A DNA stretch of 64,000 bases from Pseudomonadota bacterium (lineage in GTDB: Bacteria > Pseudomonadota > Alphaproteobacteria > Puniceispirillales > Puniceispirillaceae), in NCBI GenBank assembly GCA_027620495.1, contig JAQCEA010000009.1, positions 1 through 64,000 on the forward strand, read 5' to 3'. Shown piece by piece: positions 1 through 8,237 of the stretch. The translations under genes and the position numbers were made by a program. The notes beneath the pieces are model-generated. The model saw only the letters and a program-made list of their open reading frames with translations. It ran no database searches and was not told the DNA's origin. Position 1 is the stretch's first letter, and every line of letters starts with the position of its first letter.

Positions 1-60
1 AATGACAACACTGCTCCGGTCGCAATCGCAGCCTAACGGCAGCGGGAGTAACCGATCTTA
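1..60 (+). ncRNA. ssrA: tmRNA (ssrA), 3' part containing the end of the proteolysis-tag ORF; probably the coding piece of a permuted alphaproteobacterial tmRNA; truncated by window edge
   Basis: Bases 1-36 read aat gac aac act gct ccg gtc gca atc gca gcc taa = NDNTAPVAIAA*, matching the (A)NDN...AA form of tmRNA tags. No TpsiC-arm/CCA acceptor end is seen downstream, which fits a permuted gene. The 3' boundary is a guess. Confidence 0.72.
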
Positions 61-201
61 AGTCCAGATTGATTGAGCTCAGTCTGGCGGGGTTTGGGGC
101 GCACCTGGCAACAGAAGCGTTCCGCTTTACCATCGCGTTATTCACTTTATAAAAATGGATGGGCGATGATCTGCAATTTGCAAGCATGAGACGGCGCCGC
201 T

Positions 202-750
202 ATGACCAATGATGACAACAGCCAAACCGGATTGAATTATGAATTGCTCGTCGAGGACGCTTTGCGTTCGGTTGTGCGGTCATCATTGCGGATTGTCGAA
301 AATATTGGTCTGCCGGGCGAGACACATTTTTACATCAGCTTTATCACCAGCTATGACGGTGTTGAACTTGATGAGTCCCTGCGTGCCAAGCATCCAGAAC
401 AAATGACTATTGTGATCCAGCATCAATATGCAGATTTGCAAGTCAGCGATGAACATTTCAGTATCACGCTATTTTTTGGCGGCAAACCAAGCCCGATGAT
501 CATCCCCTTTCAAGCCGTCACCAGTTTCAACGACCCCTCAGTTGGATTTGGCCTGCAATTTGGCATGCTTGATGATGGTGATGATGATGAAGACGGTCTA
601 TCTGTTGATGATGCCAGCGGCGCAGCGGTTGCAAAACCCGATGATGGCAATGATGCAAGCGGCCATGCCGGCAAAGACGCAGAGGCTGATGATGAAAAAA
701 CCGCCGAAGTTGTGTCGCTTGACACATTCCGCAAAAGACCGACAAATTAA
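202..750 (+). CDS. sspB: SspB-family ClpXP adaptor / stringent starvation protein B-like, with acidic C-terminal tail
   Basis: 182 aa ORF; alphaproteobacterial SspB-like core (FYISFITSYDGVELDESLRAKHPEQMTIVIQHQYADLQV...F.GKPSPMIIPFQAVTSFNDPSVGFGLQF). Confidence 0.85.
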   Translation: MTNDDNSQTGLNYELLVEDALRSVVRSSLRIVENIGLPGETHFYISFITSYDGVELDESLRAKHPEQMTIVIQHQYADLQVSDEHFSITLFFGGKPSPMIIPFQAVTSFNDPSVGFGLQFGMLDDGDDDEDGLSVDDASGAAVAKPDDGNDASGHAGKDAEADDEKTAEVVSLDTFRKRPTN

Positions 751-823
751 CCCATCTATTAAATTGATGATGGGCGCGCCTTTTGGCCGCTATCTTACCA
801 ACTGACATTTACAGGATTTCATT

Positions 824-2437
824 ATGGCCGAATTTGCCTATAGCCCTATGTTTCCCCTAACCGCCGACACCACCGAATATGAATTGGTCACGTCTGATCA
901 TGTCAAACTTGTCGAGATTGACGGCGAACAGTTTTTGCGGGTGGCACCAGAAGGCCTGACAGAACTGGCCGAACGCGCGTTTACTGATATTTCACATCTG
1001 TTGCGGAGCAGCCATTTGGCCCAGCTTGCGGCCATTTTAGACGATCCTGAAGCCACAAAAAATGATCGGTTTGTGGCGATGGAAATGCTGAAAAATGCGG
1101 TGATATCTGCCGAAGGCCAATTGCCAATGTGCCAAGATACCGGCACCGCCCTTGTCACTGGCTATCGTGGTGATCATGTGCTTGTTGATGGTGATGATGG
1201 CGAAGCCTTGTCGCGCGGCATCTATAACACCTATCAGAACTGCAATTTGCGGTTTTCACAGCTCACCGCGCATAGCATGTTTGAAGAAAGCAACACCGCC
1301 ACCAATTTGCCAGCCCAGATTGATATCAATGCTGGCAAGGGGCTTGAATATAAATTTGCCTTTATCCAGAAAGGTGGCGGGTCGGCTAATAAAGCCTTTT
1401 TGCATCAAAAAACAAAAGCCGTGCTTAACCCTGAATCGATGCGCGAATTTATACGCACGGCGATTTTGGAACTTGGCACCTCGGCTTGTCCGCCCTATCA
1501 CCTTGCCATTGTGATTGGCGGCACCTCTGCAGAATTAACCATGAAAACGGTCAAAGCGGCCTCTATCAAGGCACTTGACGGGTTGCCGATCGAGGGCAAC
1601 GCGCTTGGCCATGCGTGGCGCGATCTGGAATGGGAAGCCGAAATTTTGCAAATCACGCGCGATCTGGGGATTGGGGCGCAATTTGGCGGCAAATATTATT
1701 GCCATGATGTGCGGGTGATCCGGTTGCCACGCCATGGCGCATCCTGTCCAATTGGCATTGGCGTTTCTTGTTCCGCCGACCGTCAGGCCTTTGCCAAAAT
1801 TACCGCTGATGGCCTGTTTATCGAAAAGCTGGAACGTGATCCGGCGCGCTTTTTGCTGGATATTGGCGTTGAAAGCGCCGATGATGACCAGCCGGTGGCG
1901 ATTGATTTGAACAAGCCAATGACAGAAATTCTGGCCACCTTGTCCCAGCATCCGGTTGAAACCCGGTTGGCGTTGACTGGCCCGTTGATCGTGGCGCGCG
2001 ACATTGCCCACGCCAAGCTTCTTGAACGGCTGAATGATGAAGGCAAATTGCCTGATTATTTCAAAAATCACCCGGTCTATTACGCGGGCCCGGCAAAAAC
2101 ACCCGAAGGCATGCCGTCAGGGTCATTTGGCCCGACAACGGCTGGCCGGATGGATTCCTATGTGCCGACATTTCAGGCGGCTGGCGGGTCAATGGTGATG
2201 CTTGCCAAGGGAAACAGATCGCGTATTGTCCGCGAATCATGTAAACAGCATGGCGGGTTTTATCTTGGTTCTATTGGTGGTGTTGCCGCCAAACTTGCCC
2301 TTGAATCGATCAAAAAGGTCGAAGTGTTGGAATATCCAGAATTGGGCATGGAAGCGGTATGGCGTATTGAGGTTGAAAATTTCCCTGCCTTTATCATCAC
2401 CGATGACAAAGGTAATGATTTTTTTGATCTAAGCTAA
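824..2437 (+). CDS. Class I (Fe-S) fumarate hydratase
   Basis: 537 aa; class I fumarase motifs ([37 protein letters not shown]). Confidence 0.93.
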   Translation: MAEFAYSPMFPLTADTTEYELVTSDHVKLVEIDGEQFLRVAPEGLTELAERAFTDISHLLRSSHLAQLAAILDDPEATKNDRFVAMEMLKNAVISAEGQLPMCQDTGTALVTGYRGDHVLVDGDDGEALSRGIYNTYQNCNLRFSQLTAHSMFEESNTATNLPAQIDINAGKGLEYKFAFIQKGGGSANKAFLHQKTKAVLNPESMREFIRTAILELGTSACPPYHLAIVIGGTSAELTMKTVKAASIKALDGLPIEGNALGHAWRDLEWEAEILQITRDLGIGAQFGGKYYCHDVRVIRLPRHGASCPIGIGVSCSADRQAFAKITADGLFIEKLERDPARFLLDIGVESADDDQPVAIDLNKPMTEILATLSQHPVETRLALTGPLIVARDIAHAKLLERLNDEGKLPDYFKNHPVYYAGPAKTPEGMPSGSFGPTTAGRMDSYVPTFQAAGGSMVMLAKGNRSRIVRESCKQHGGFYLGSIGGVAAKLALESIKKVEVLEYPELGMEAVWRIEVENFPAFIITDDKGNDFFDLS

Positions 2438-2447
2438 CATAGACGGC

Positions 2448-3773
2448 TTAGATTGGTTGCGGCCCACCGCTGGCCCAGTCAATAAACTGGATGGTGTGGC
2501 GCACGGGCATCGCACCGCTATCAAGCTGTGTGATACAGCCGATATTACCAGCCGCCACCGCAATTGCCCCGGTATTTTGCAAGCTTGTCAATTTACGCTG
2601 TTGCAGTTCGCTGGCCATAGCTGGCTGTAAAATATTGTAAACGCCAGCAGACCCACAACATAAATGCCCGTTGACCGGTTGCACGACATCAAAGCCGGCC
2701 TGCCGAAGCAATGCCAGCGGCAGATCATGAATTTTCTGGCCATGCTGAAGTGAACAAGCCGAATGATAAGCGATTTTGCCACATCCGCTGGTGATTTGCG
2801 GTTGCAGAATTGACGCAAGATCAAGTTCTGCCAGCTGTTCAGATACATCTTTGGCCTTTGCCGAAATGGCCGCCGCCAATGGTGCCATTTCCGCATCATG
2901 CCGCATCAGATGGCCATAATCCTTGACCATCGTACCGCACCCAGACGCATTGACAATAATCGCATCAATCGTTCCAGCGGTGATTTCTTCATGCCACGCA
3001 TATATGGCGGCGCGCATCGCGGCATCGGCCTTTTTGGTTTCGCCAATATGATGTGCCAATGCCCCGCAACAATGCGCCTCTTTGCGCACAATCACCTCTA
3101 CGCCAAGCCGGTTTAACACACGGATGGTGCTGGCATTAATGTCTGGGTTCAACGCGCGCTGGGCGCATCCTGCCAATAAAATCACCCGTTTGACCGGCGC
3201 TGTTCCATTCGATGCGCTTGGGGATAAATTTGAAGATGGGTTTGTGGCAAATTGTTCTGTTCTACTGCCAACCGGGTCCAGTTGTGGGACATGCCGCGGC
3301 AATTTCTGCATGGCGGCGCGGATTATTTGCGGCATGGCAAAAGAAAACGGCCGTCCCAGATTGGCCAGACGCATCATCATCCGAAATTTTGGCGCATGCG
3401 GAATGATCGCCGCCAACATCCACCGCATCAGCCTGTCCGGTGCTTTGCGCGGGACCAAATGATCAAGCTTTTCACGGCCAATATCCAAAAGATGGGCATA
3501 ATCAACCCCAGATGGACAGGTCGTTGTGCAAGACAAACAGCCAAGACAGCGGTCAATATGGTAACTGGTATCTGCTGACGCTGTTTCCGGGCGCTCCAAC
3601 ACCTCACGCAGCATCCAGATTCGGCCGCGCGGGCTATCGCGTTCATCACCGGTGATCACAAAGGTCGGACAGGTCGCCGTGCAAAACCCGCAATGCACGC
3701 ATTTACGCAAAATGGCGTCGCCTTCACGGATAAGCGGGTCTGCAAGCTGGGCTTGGGTAAAATGGGTCTGCAT
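2448..3773 (-). CDS. glcF: Glycolate oxidase iron-sulfur subunit
   Basis: 441 aa; two CxxCxxCxxxCP clusters (CVHCGFCTATCP, CLGCLSCTTTCP) and CCG motifs; next to glcE/glcD. Confidence 0.92.
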   Translation of the reverse strand: MQTHFTQAQLADPLIREGDAILRKCVHCGFCTATCPTFVITGDERDSPRGRIWMLREVLERPETASADTSYHIDRCLGCLSCTTTCPSGVDYAHLLDIGREKLDHLVPRKAPDRLMRWMLAAIIPHAPKFRMMMRLANLGRPFSFAMPQIIRAAMQKLPRHVPQLDPVGSRTEQFATNPSSNLSPSASNGTAPVKRVILLAGCAQRALNPDINASTIRVLNRLGVEVIVRKEAHCCGALAHHIGETKKADAAMRAAIYAWHEEITAGTIDAIIVNASGCGTMVKDYGHLMRHDAEMAPLAAAISAKAKDVSEQLAELDLASILQPQITSGCGKIAYHSACSLQHGQKIHDLPLALLRQAGFDVVQPVNGHLCCGSAGVYNILQPAMASELQQRKLTSLQNTGAIAVAAGNIGCITQLDSGAMPVRHTIQFIDWASGGPQPI

Positions 3774-3784
3774 ATTATCCTGTC

Positions 3785-4993
3785 CTACATACCATTATGC
3801 ATACGGCCAAAATTCAACACGCCGAGGGGGTCAAACGCCGCTTTGACGCGTCTGGTCAAGCTGGCTTGTGCTGGCGGCAGAGGCTGGAAAACCGGCACGC
3901 TATTTTTGCTCATCGCGCGATCACACAGCAGCTGGGCATGCCCCCCACCATGGGCCATCAATGCGGCCCGAAGCGCGGTACCAAATTCTGTCCCTGACGG
4001 CCCGGCAAACCATAATAACCCCCCAGCCCAATCGGCATAATATGCCGTTTCAAACGACTGTTCCATTGCCGCCACAATGGCTGGTGCAGATGCCGGTGCA
4101 CAGGATAATTTCCATATATCGCCCCCGGCATGTGCCAGCAAATCAACATCACGGATTCGCGCCCATAATGACTCGCTGGCCGCTTGCGGCAAGGTGCCAA
4201 GAACGCGGCCCGTATCGCGCTGTCCCATTTGGCGGAAATGTGCCACCCGATCCTCTACCGATAATGCAATGCCCTCCAGCCTGATTACCACAATCATTGC
4301 CGCGGCCATATCAAGACCAGCGGCCGCCGCGATGCTTTGCGGCAGAATAGCAGCAGCGCCGGGTTCATGCGGGCTGGCGAAAATATCGGCAATTTGTGCC
4401 ACGGCAGATGTCATATCATCGCAACCAAACAGCAATGACAGGCTGGTTTCTGGCCGGGGCAATGTTTTGATGGTGACCTCATCGATGACCGCCAATGTGC
4501 CATAAGACCCGCAGATTAATTTTGACAGATCATACCCGGTGACATTTTTCATCACCCGGCCGCCTGATTTAAACCGTTCGCCGCGTCCAGAAACCGCATC
4601 AAACCCCAGCAGAAAATCACGCGCCGCACCAGCCGTAAGCCGCCGCGGCCCCGACAGGTTTGTGGCCAAAACACCGCCAATGGTGCCGGTGGATTTGCTG
4701 GCCAAAATTCCAGATAAATCAGCCGGTTCAAATGCCAGCATTTGATTGGCCTTTGCCAGTTCTGCCTCTATCACCGATAGAGCGGTTCCTGCCCGAACGG
4801 TCAGCACCAATTCTTCTGGTTGGTAATCAATGATGCCCTGCATTGCGCTGACATCCAGACAATCATCATAATCTGGCTGGTTACCGAGCGCGGCTTTTGT
4901 GCCAAGCCCGCGCACCTCTAACCGGTGGTTGTTCTGCTGGGCGTCTATGATCACCGCGGCCGCATCATCAAGATTTTGAATTGTTGGCATCAC
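3785..4993 (-). CDS. glcE: Glycolate oxidase FAD-binding subunit
   Basis: 402 aa; FAD_binding_4-type protein between glcD and glcF (GGVLATNLSGPRR, VMKNVTGYDLSKL). Confidence 0.9.
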   Translation of the reverse strand: MMPTIQNLDDAAAVIIDAQQNNHRLEVRGLGTKAALGNQPDYDDCLDVSAMQGIIDYQPEELVLTVRAGTALSVIEAELAKANQMLAFEPADLSGILASKSTGTIGGVLATNLSGPRRLTAGAARDFLLGFDAVSGRGERFKSGGRVMKNVTGYDLSKLICGSYGTLAVIDEVTIKTLPRPETSLSLLFGCDDMTSAVAQIADIFASPHEPGAAAILPQSIAAAAGLDMAAAMIVVIRLEGIALSVEDRVAHFRQMGQRDTGRVLGTLPQAASESLWARIRDVDLLAHAGGDIWKLSCAPASAPAIVAAMEQSFETAYYADWAGGLLWFAGPSGTEFGTALRAALMAHGGGHAQLLCDRAMSKNSVPVFQPLPPAQASLTRRVKAAFDPLGVLNFGRMHNGM

Positions 4994-5026
4994 TATCGGT
5001 CCTTTGTGCTTTGCTGGCGGTTCAAT

Positions 5027-6514
5027 TTAAAACCGCGGCAAATCAGGAAATGGCATTTTTCCTTTATGGACGTGAAGTCGGCCAAGTTCGGCGCACCGAT
5101 GCAAATGCGGAAAGACTTTGCCGGGGTTCAACAATTGATTGGCATCAAAAGCACATTTCAGGCGCTGTTGCTGTTTCATGTCATCTTCGGTGAACTGAAT
5201 GGGCATCAGATCGCGTTTTTCAACACCAACTCCATGTTCGCCGGTTAACACACCGCCCATCTCGACACAGCCCCGCAAAATATCGGCACCAAAATCTTCG
5301 GCCCGTTGCAATTCTCCGGGCTGGTTCGCATCAAACAATATCAGCGGGTGCAAATTGCCATCCCCAGCGTGAAACACATTTGCAACTCGCAGCCCATATT
5401 TCTGGCTGAGCGTTGCCATCAGCACCATCATATCTGGCAAACGGCGGCGCGGGATGGTGCCATCCATACATAGATAGTCCGGCGAAATCCGCCCCACAGC
5501 AGGAAATGCAGATTTGCGCCCCGCCCAAAATAAATTGCGTTCTTCTTCTGATGTGCTGATTTTGATAGAGGACGCCCCGGCCTTGTTCATAATGCCCGCC
5601 ACCCGATCGATCAGCGCATTCACCTCTACCTCTGGCCCGTCAAGTTCGACAATAATCAGGGCCGCGGCGTCACGCGGATAGCCAGCATGCACAAAATCTT
5701 CTGCCGCATTGATCGCCAGACCATCCATCATTTCCATGCCAGCTGGAATAATACCGGCACCAATGACATCCCCCACCGCGGTCGCGGCGGCACCGGTATC
5801 ATCAAACCCAACCAAAAGCGCACGTTGTGTTGCTGGCTTTTGCAAGATTCGCAAGGTGACCTCGCTGACAATCCCCAACAGACCTTCAGACCCGGTCATC
5901 ACCCCCATCAGATCATAATCACCCGAATCAAGATGCTTGCCGCCAAGCCGCAATACGTCCCCCTCAATCGTCACAAGTTCAATGCCAAGCAGATTATTGG
6001 TCGTCAGACCATATTTCAGACAATGCACCCCGCCAGAATTTTCCGCCACATTGCCGCCAACCGAACAGGCAATCTGGCTGGATGGGTCGGGGGCATAATA
6101 AAACCCATGGTCCTGTACCGCATGGGTAATGGCCAGATTGGTCACGCCCGGCTGGGCCACGACACATCTATTGGCATAATCGATTTCCAGAATGCGGTTA
6201 AATTTACCAAGCCCAATAAGCACCGCATCTGCCAGCGGCAAGGCCCCACCAGACAGGGATGTACCCGCACCACGCGGCACCACTTTAATCCCTTCTGCAT
6301 GGCAATATTTCATCACCGCGGCCAGCTGTTCAACGGTTTCTGGCAATATCACCGCCATCGGCAATTGCCGATAGGCCGACAGCCCATCTGCGTCATAGGC
6401 CCGGCGGCCTTCTTTTGATGACACCACCGACCCTGCTGGTACCAATTTTGCCAAAGCCGCGCAAATTGACTCGCGGCGGGCGATGATTTGCTGGTCTGGT
6501 TCTGGCATCTGCAT
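5027..6514 (-). CDS. glcD: Glycolate oxidase subunit GlcD (FAD-linked oxidase)
   Basis: 495 aa; VPRGAGTSLSGGALP, NVAENSGGVHCLKYGLTTNNLLG, HAGDGNLHP, GEHGVGVEKR. Confidence 0.93.
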   Translation of the reverse strand: MQMPEPDQQIIARRESICAALAKLVPAGSVVSSKEGRRAYDADGLSAYRQLPMAVILPETVEQLAAVMKYCHAEGIKVVPRGAGTSLSGGALPLADAVLIGLGKFNRILEIDYANRCVVAQPGVTNLAITHAVQDHGFYYAPDPSSQIACSVGGNVAENSGGVHCLKYGLTTNNLLGIELVTIEGDVLRLGGKHLDSGDYDLMGVMTGSEGLLGIVSEVTLRILQKPATQRALLVGFDDTGAAATAVGDVIGAGIIPAGMEMMDGLAINAAEDFVHAGYPRDAAALIIVELDGPEVEVNALIDRVAGIMNKAGASSIKISTSEEERNLFWAGRKSAFPAVGRISPDYLCMDGTIPRRRLPDMMVLMATLSQKYGLRVANVFHAGDGNLHPLILFDANQPGELQRAEDFGADILRGCVEMGGVLTGEHGVGVEKRDLMPIQFTEDDMKQQQRLKCAFDANQLLNPGKVFPHLHRCAELGRLHVHKGKMPFPDLPRF

Positions 6515-6627
6515 TCTGTCATCTCCATTTTTATCGGCTTTGGCCAGCTTTCTGGCGATTTAAAAAAATGCCGCAAAGCTAGGTTGTTGGCGTCTTCCGC
6601 CCGAAACAGTCTAATCTGTTGGGTGTT

Positions 6628-6644
6628 CTCGCATCAATTGCGAG
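6628..6644. other. Short hairpin (CTCGCA-TCAAT-TGCGAG) upstream of the tnpB-like gene
   Basis: Perfect 6-bp inverted repeat with 5-nt loop, followed by cttttac; possible terminator or remnant element-end hairpin. Confidence 0.35.
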
Positions 6645-6759
6645 CTTTTACAACAGCCCTCCATTCCCCAGTCTTTCATGGCAGTTTAGTTAACTCTCAT
6701 AGATTTGATTTTATTCGTTAATTCAAAAAATCATAAAATACAGATTGAGACAGAATCCC

Positions 6760-7908
6760 ATGCACCGAAATTACCAATATCGACTGCGACCAAACAAGAG
6801 GCAAAAGCGCAAGCTTGAATTGATTTTGCACCAAACGCGGCTTTTATATAACGCGGCGCTCCAAGAACGTTGTGACGCATATAAAAATTGTAACCGCAAA
6901 TCCAGAATTAGCATCTCACAGATCGACCAGCAGAAATCATTAACCCAGATTCGCCTGGAAGACCCTGAATTTAGCGCAATGCATTTGCGGCCACAACGAG
7001 GCGCGTTGATGCGGCTTGACCGTGCCTTTGCCGCTTTTTTCAACCGCGTTAAAAAAGGTGAAAAGCCGGGATTCCCCCGGTTTAAAAGTCGTGACAGGTG
7101 GCGTTCAATTGAACTGCCAGATAATTACCGGCTGGATAACGCACAGCTAAAAACCAGAGATTTTTCGATAAAAATCCATATGCATCGGCCCTTACCGGAA
7201 AATTTTAAAAAACATTGTGGGGCTATTTTGGTCAAAGACCACAAAGGCTGGCTGGTTAATTTTAAAATTGAAATTGAAGAAGCGCCGGAAAAGAAACCTA
7301 TCAATTCAGCCGTTGGTCTGGATGTTGGGTTAAAGGCACTTGTCGCCACTAGTGATGGTGAATTTCATGACGCGCCCGGATATTTCAGAAAGGCCGAAAA
7401 AAAACTACGCCGATTACAACGGGCGCTGGCGCGTTGTAAGAAAGGCAGCAAGCGTCGGCAGGCGGCAAAACAACGTGTGATTTCCTTGCATGATAAAATT
7501 AAGAACCAGCGCCGTGATTACGCACATAAACTGGCCAGGGACATTGTAAATCAGGCTGATTTCATCGCCGTTGAAAATTTAAAGATCACCAATATGGTAA
7601 AAAACAGGCATTTAGCCAAAAGCATTTCGGATGCTCGGTGGGCATCTCTTACCGCAAAAATGGAATACAAGGCTGAAAGTGCCGGTAAATATTTTGTGTG
7701 GTTCGATCCAAAAAACACCAGCCAACAATGTTCGAATTGCAACAAGCTGGTTCCAAAAACGCTTAGCGACCGTATTCATCTATGCGATCAATGCGGTTTA
7801 AAGTTGGGCCGTGATGTAAACGCGGCCAAAAATATTCTGGCTCTGGGTTTAAAAACCCACAGAGATGCCTTGGGAACGCAAGGCGCAGTAGCAGAATGTT
7901 TCACTTAA
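6760..7908 (+). CDS. TnpB/Cas12-like RNA-guided nuclease (OrfB_IS605/IS1341-type fold), candidate effector of the adjacent CRISPR-like array
   Basis: ATG at 6760 (the ORF track begins at an upstream TTG, 6745). N-terminal YRLRPNKRQKRKLELILHQTRLLYNAALQER; RuvC-I AVGLDVGLKALVATSDG; RuvC-II DFIAVENLKITNM; zinc ribbon CSNCNK...CDQCGL; RuvC-III GRDVNAAKNIL. All catalytic residues appear intact. Confidence 0.92.
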   Translation: MHRNYQYRLRPNKRQKRKLELILHQTRLLYNAALQERCDAYKNCNRKSRISISQIDQQKSLTQIRLEDPEFSAMHLRPQRGALMRLDRAFAAFFNRVKKGEKPGFPRFKSRDRWRSIELPDNYRLDNAQLKTRDFSIKIHMHRPLPENFKKHCGAILVKDHKGWLVNFKIEIEEAPEKKPINSAVGLDVGLKALVATSDGEFHDAPGYFRKAEKKLRRLQRALARCKKGSKRRQAAKQRVISLHDKIKNQRRDYAHKLARDIVNQADFIAVENLKITNMVKNRHLAKSISDARWASLTAKMEYKAESAGKYFVWFDPKNTSQQCSNCNKLVPKTLSDRIHLCDQCGLKLGRDVNAAKNILALGLKTHRDALGTQGAVAECFT

Positions 7909-7934
7909 ACAGGGGATTACCCTTGTTCTACTGC
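7874..7934 (+). ncRNA. Predicted structured guide-RNA scaffold (omegaRNA/tracrRNA-like) overlapping the 3' end of the nuclease CDS and entering repeat 1
   Basis: GCAGTAG (7885-7891) is complementary to CTACTGC (7928-7934). Nested between them is AACAGGGG-ATTA-CCCTTGTT (7908-7927), an 8-bp stem with one G-U pair. TnpB omegaRNAs normally overlap the tnpB 3' end. Boundaries are not determined. Confidence 0.5.
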
Positions 7935-8163
7935 AACCGCCCCAGAAATCGGAGGTATCGTTCACTGATTGACCCGATGACAGAAATGGAGAATCACTGC
8001 AATCGCCCCAGAAATCAGGGGTATCGTTCACCTTTTGGAGGTGTTTATGTATGAAAATTATACTGCAACCACCCTAGAAATCGGGGGTATCGTTCAAGAG
8101 ATTCTTACCACAAAGGTAAATGATACAACTGCAACCACCCCAGAAATTTAAGCAACCCAATAA
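7930..8163 (+). CRISPR. CRISPR-like array: 4 repeats of 36 nt (last degenerate), 3 spacers of 30 nt
   Basis: R1 7930-7965 ACTGCAACCGCCCCAGAAATCGGAGGTATCGTTCAC; R2 7996-8031 ACTGCAATCGCCCCAGAAATCAGGGGTATCGTTCAC; R3 8062-8097 ACTGCAACCACCCTAGAAATCGGGGGTATCGTTCAA; R4 8128-8163 ACTGCAACCACCCCAGAAATTT then diverged. Exact 66-nt period. Spacers 7966-7995, 8032-8061 and 8098-8127 are all 30 nt and unrelated to each other. Confidence 0.85.
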
Positions 8164-8165
8164 AA

Positions 8166-8192
8166 AACGGCCGGGAAACCGGCCGTTATTTT
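8166..8192 (+). terminator. Rho-independent terminator after the array (possibly bidirectional, also serving rpmJ on the minus strand)
   Basis: aacggccgg-gaaa-ccggccgtt followed by attttt-like tract (ATTTTA) and preceded by an A-tract. Confidence 0.8.
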
Positions 8193-8237
8193 ACCCAGAT
8201 GATCCGCCGCCGCATCATTTATTGCGGCTGGGGGGCA

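Noticed and set aside
527-808. His-rich minus-strand ORF (HHHHHH) and M-rich plus ORF at the sspB 3' end
   Set aside because: Alternate-frame readings of the GATGATGATG acidic tail of SspB.
1535-2071. 178-aa minus-strand ORF opposite fumarase
   Set aside because: Antisense shadow of a well-supported conserved gene; no recognisable family.
5687-6418. 243-aa plus-strand ORF opposite glcD
   Set aside because: Antisense shadow of conserved glcD; composition typical of a spurious frame.
7849-8031. Minus-strand 60-aa ORF with repeated NDTxDFWGxCS peptides across the array
   Set aside because: The 66-nt period is divisible by 3, so any open frame would repeat. The 'spacers' are unrelated and the ORF lacks support; it is a by-product of the repeats.
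6745-8163. Ordinary IS200/IS605-family insertion with decayed right end
   Set aside because: No tnpA, and a right end does not explain four regularly spaced 36-nt repeats with three different 30-nt inserts. An IS origin of the nuclease gene remains likely, but it does not explain the array.
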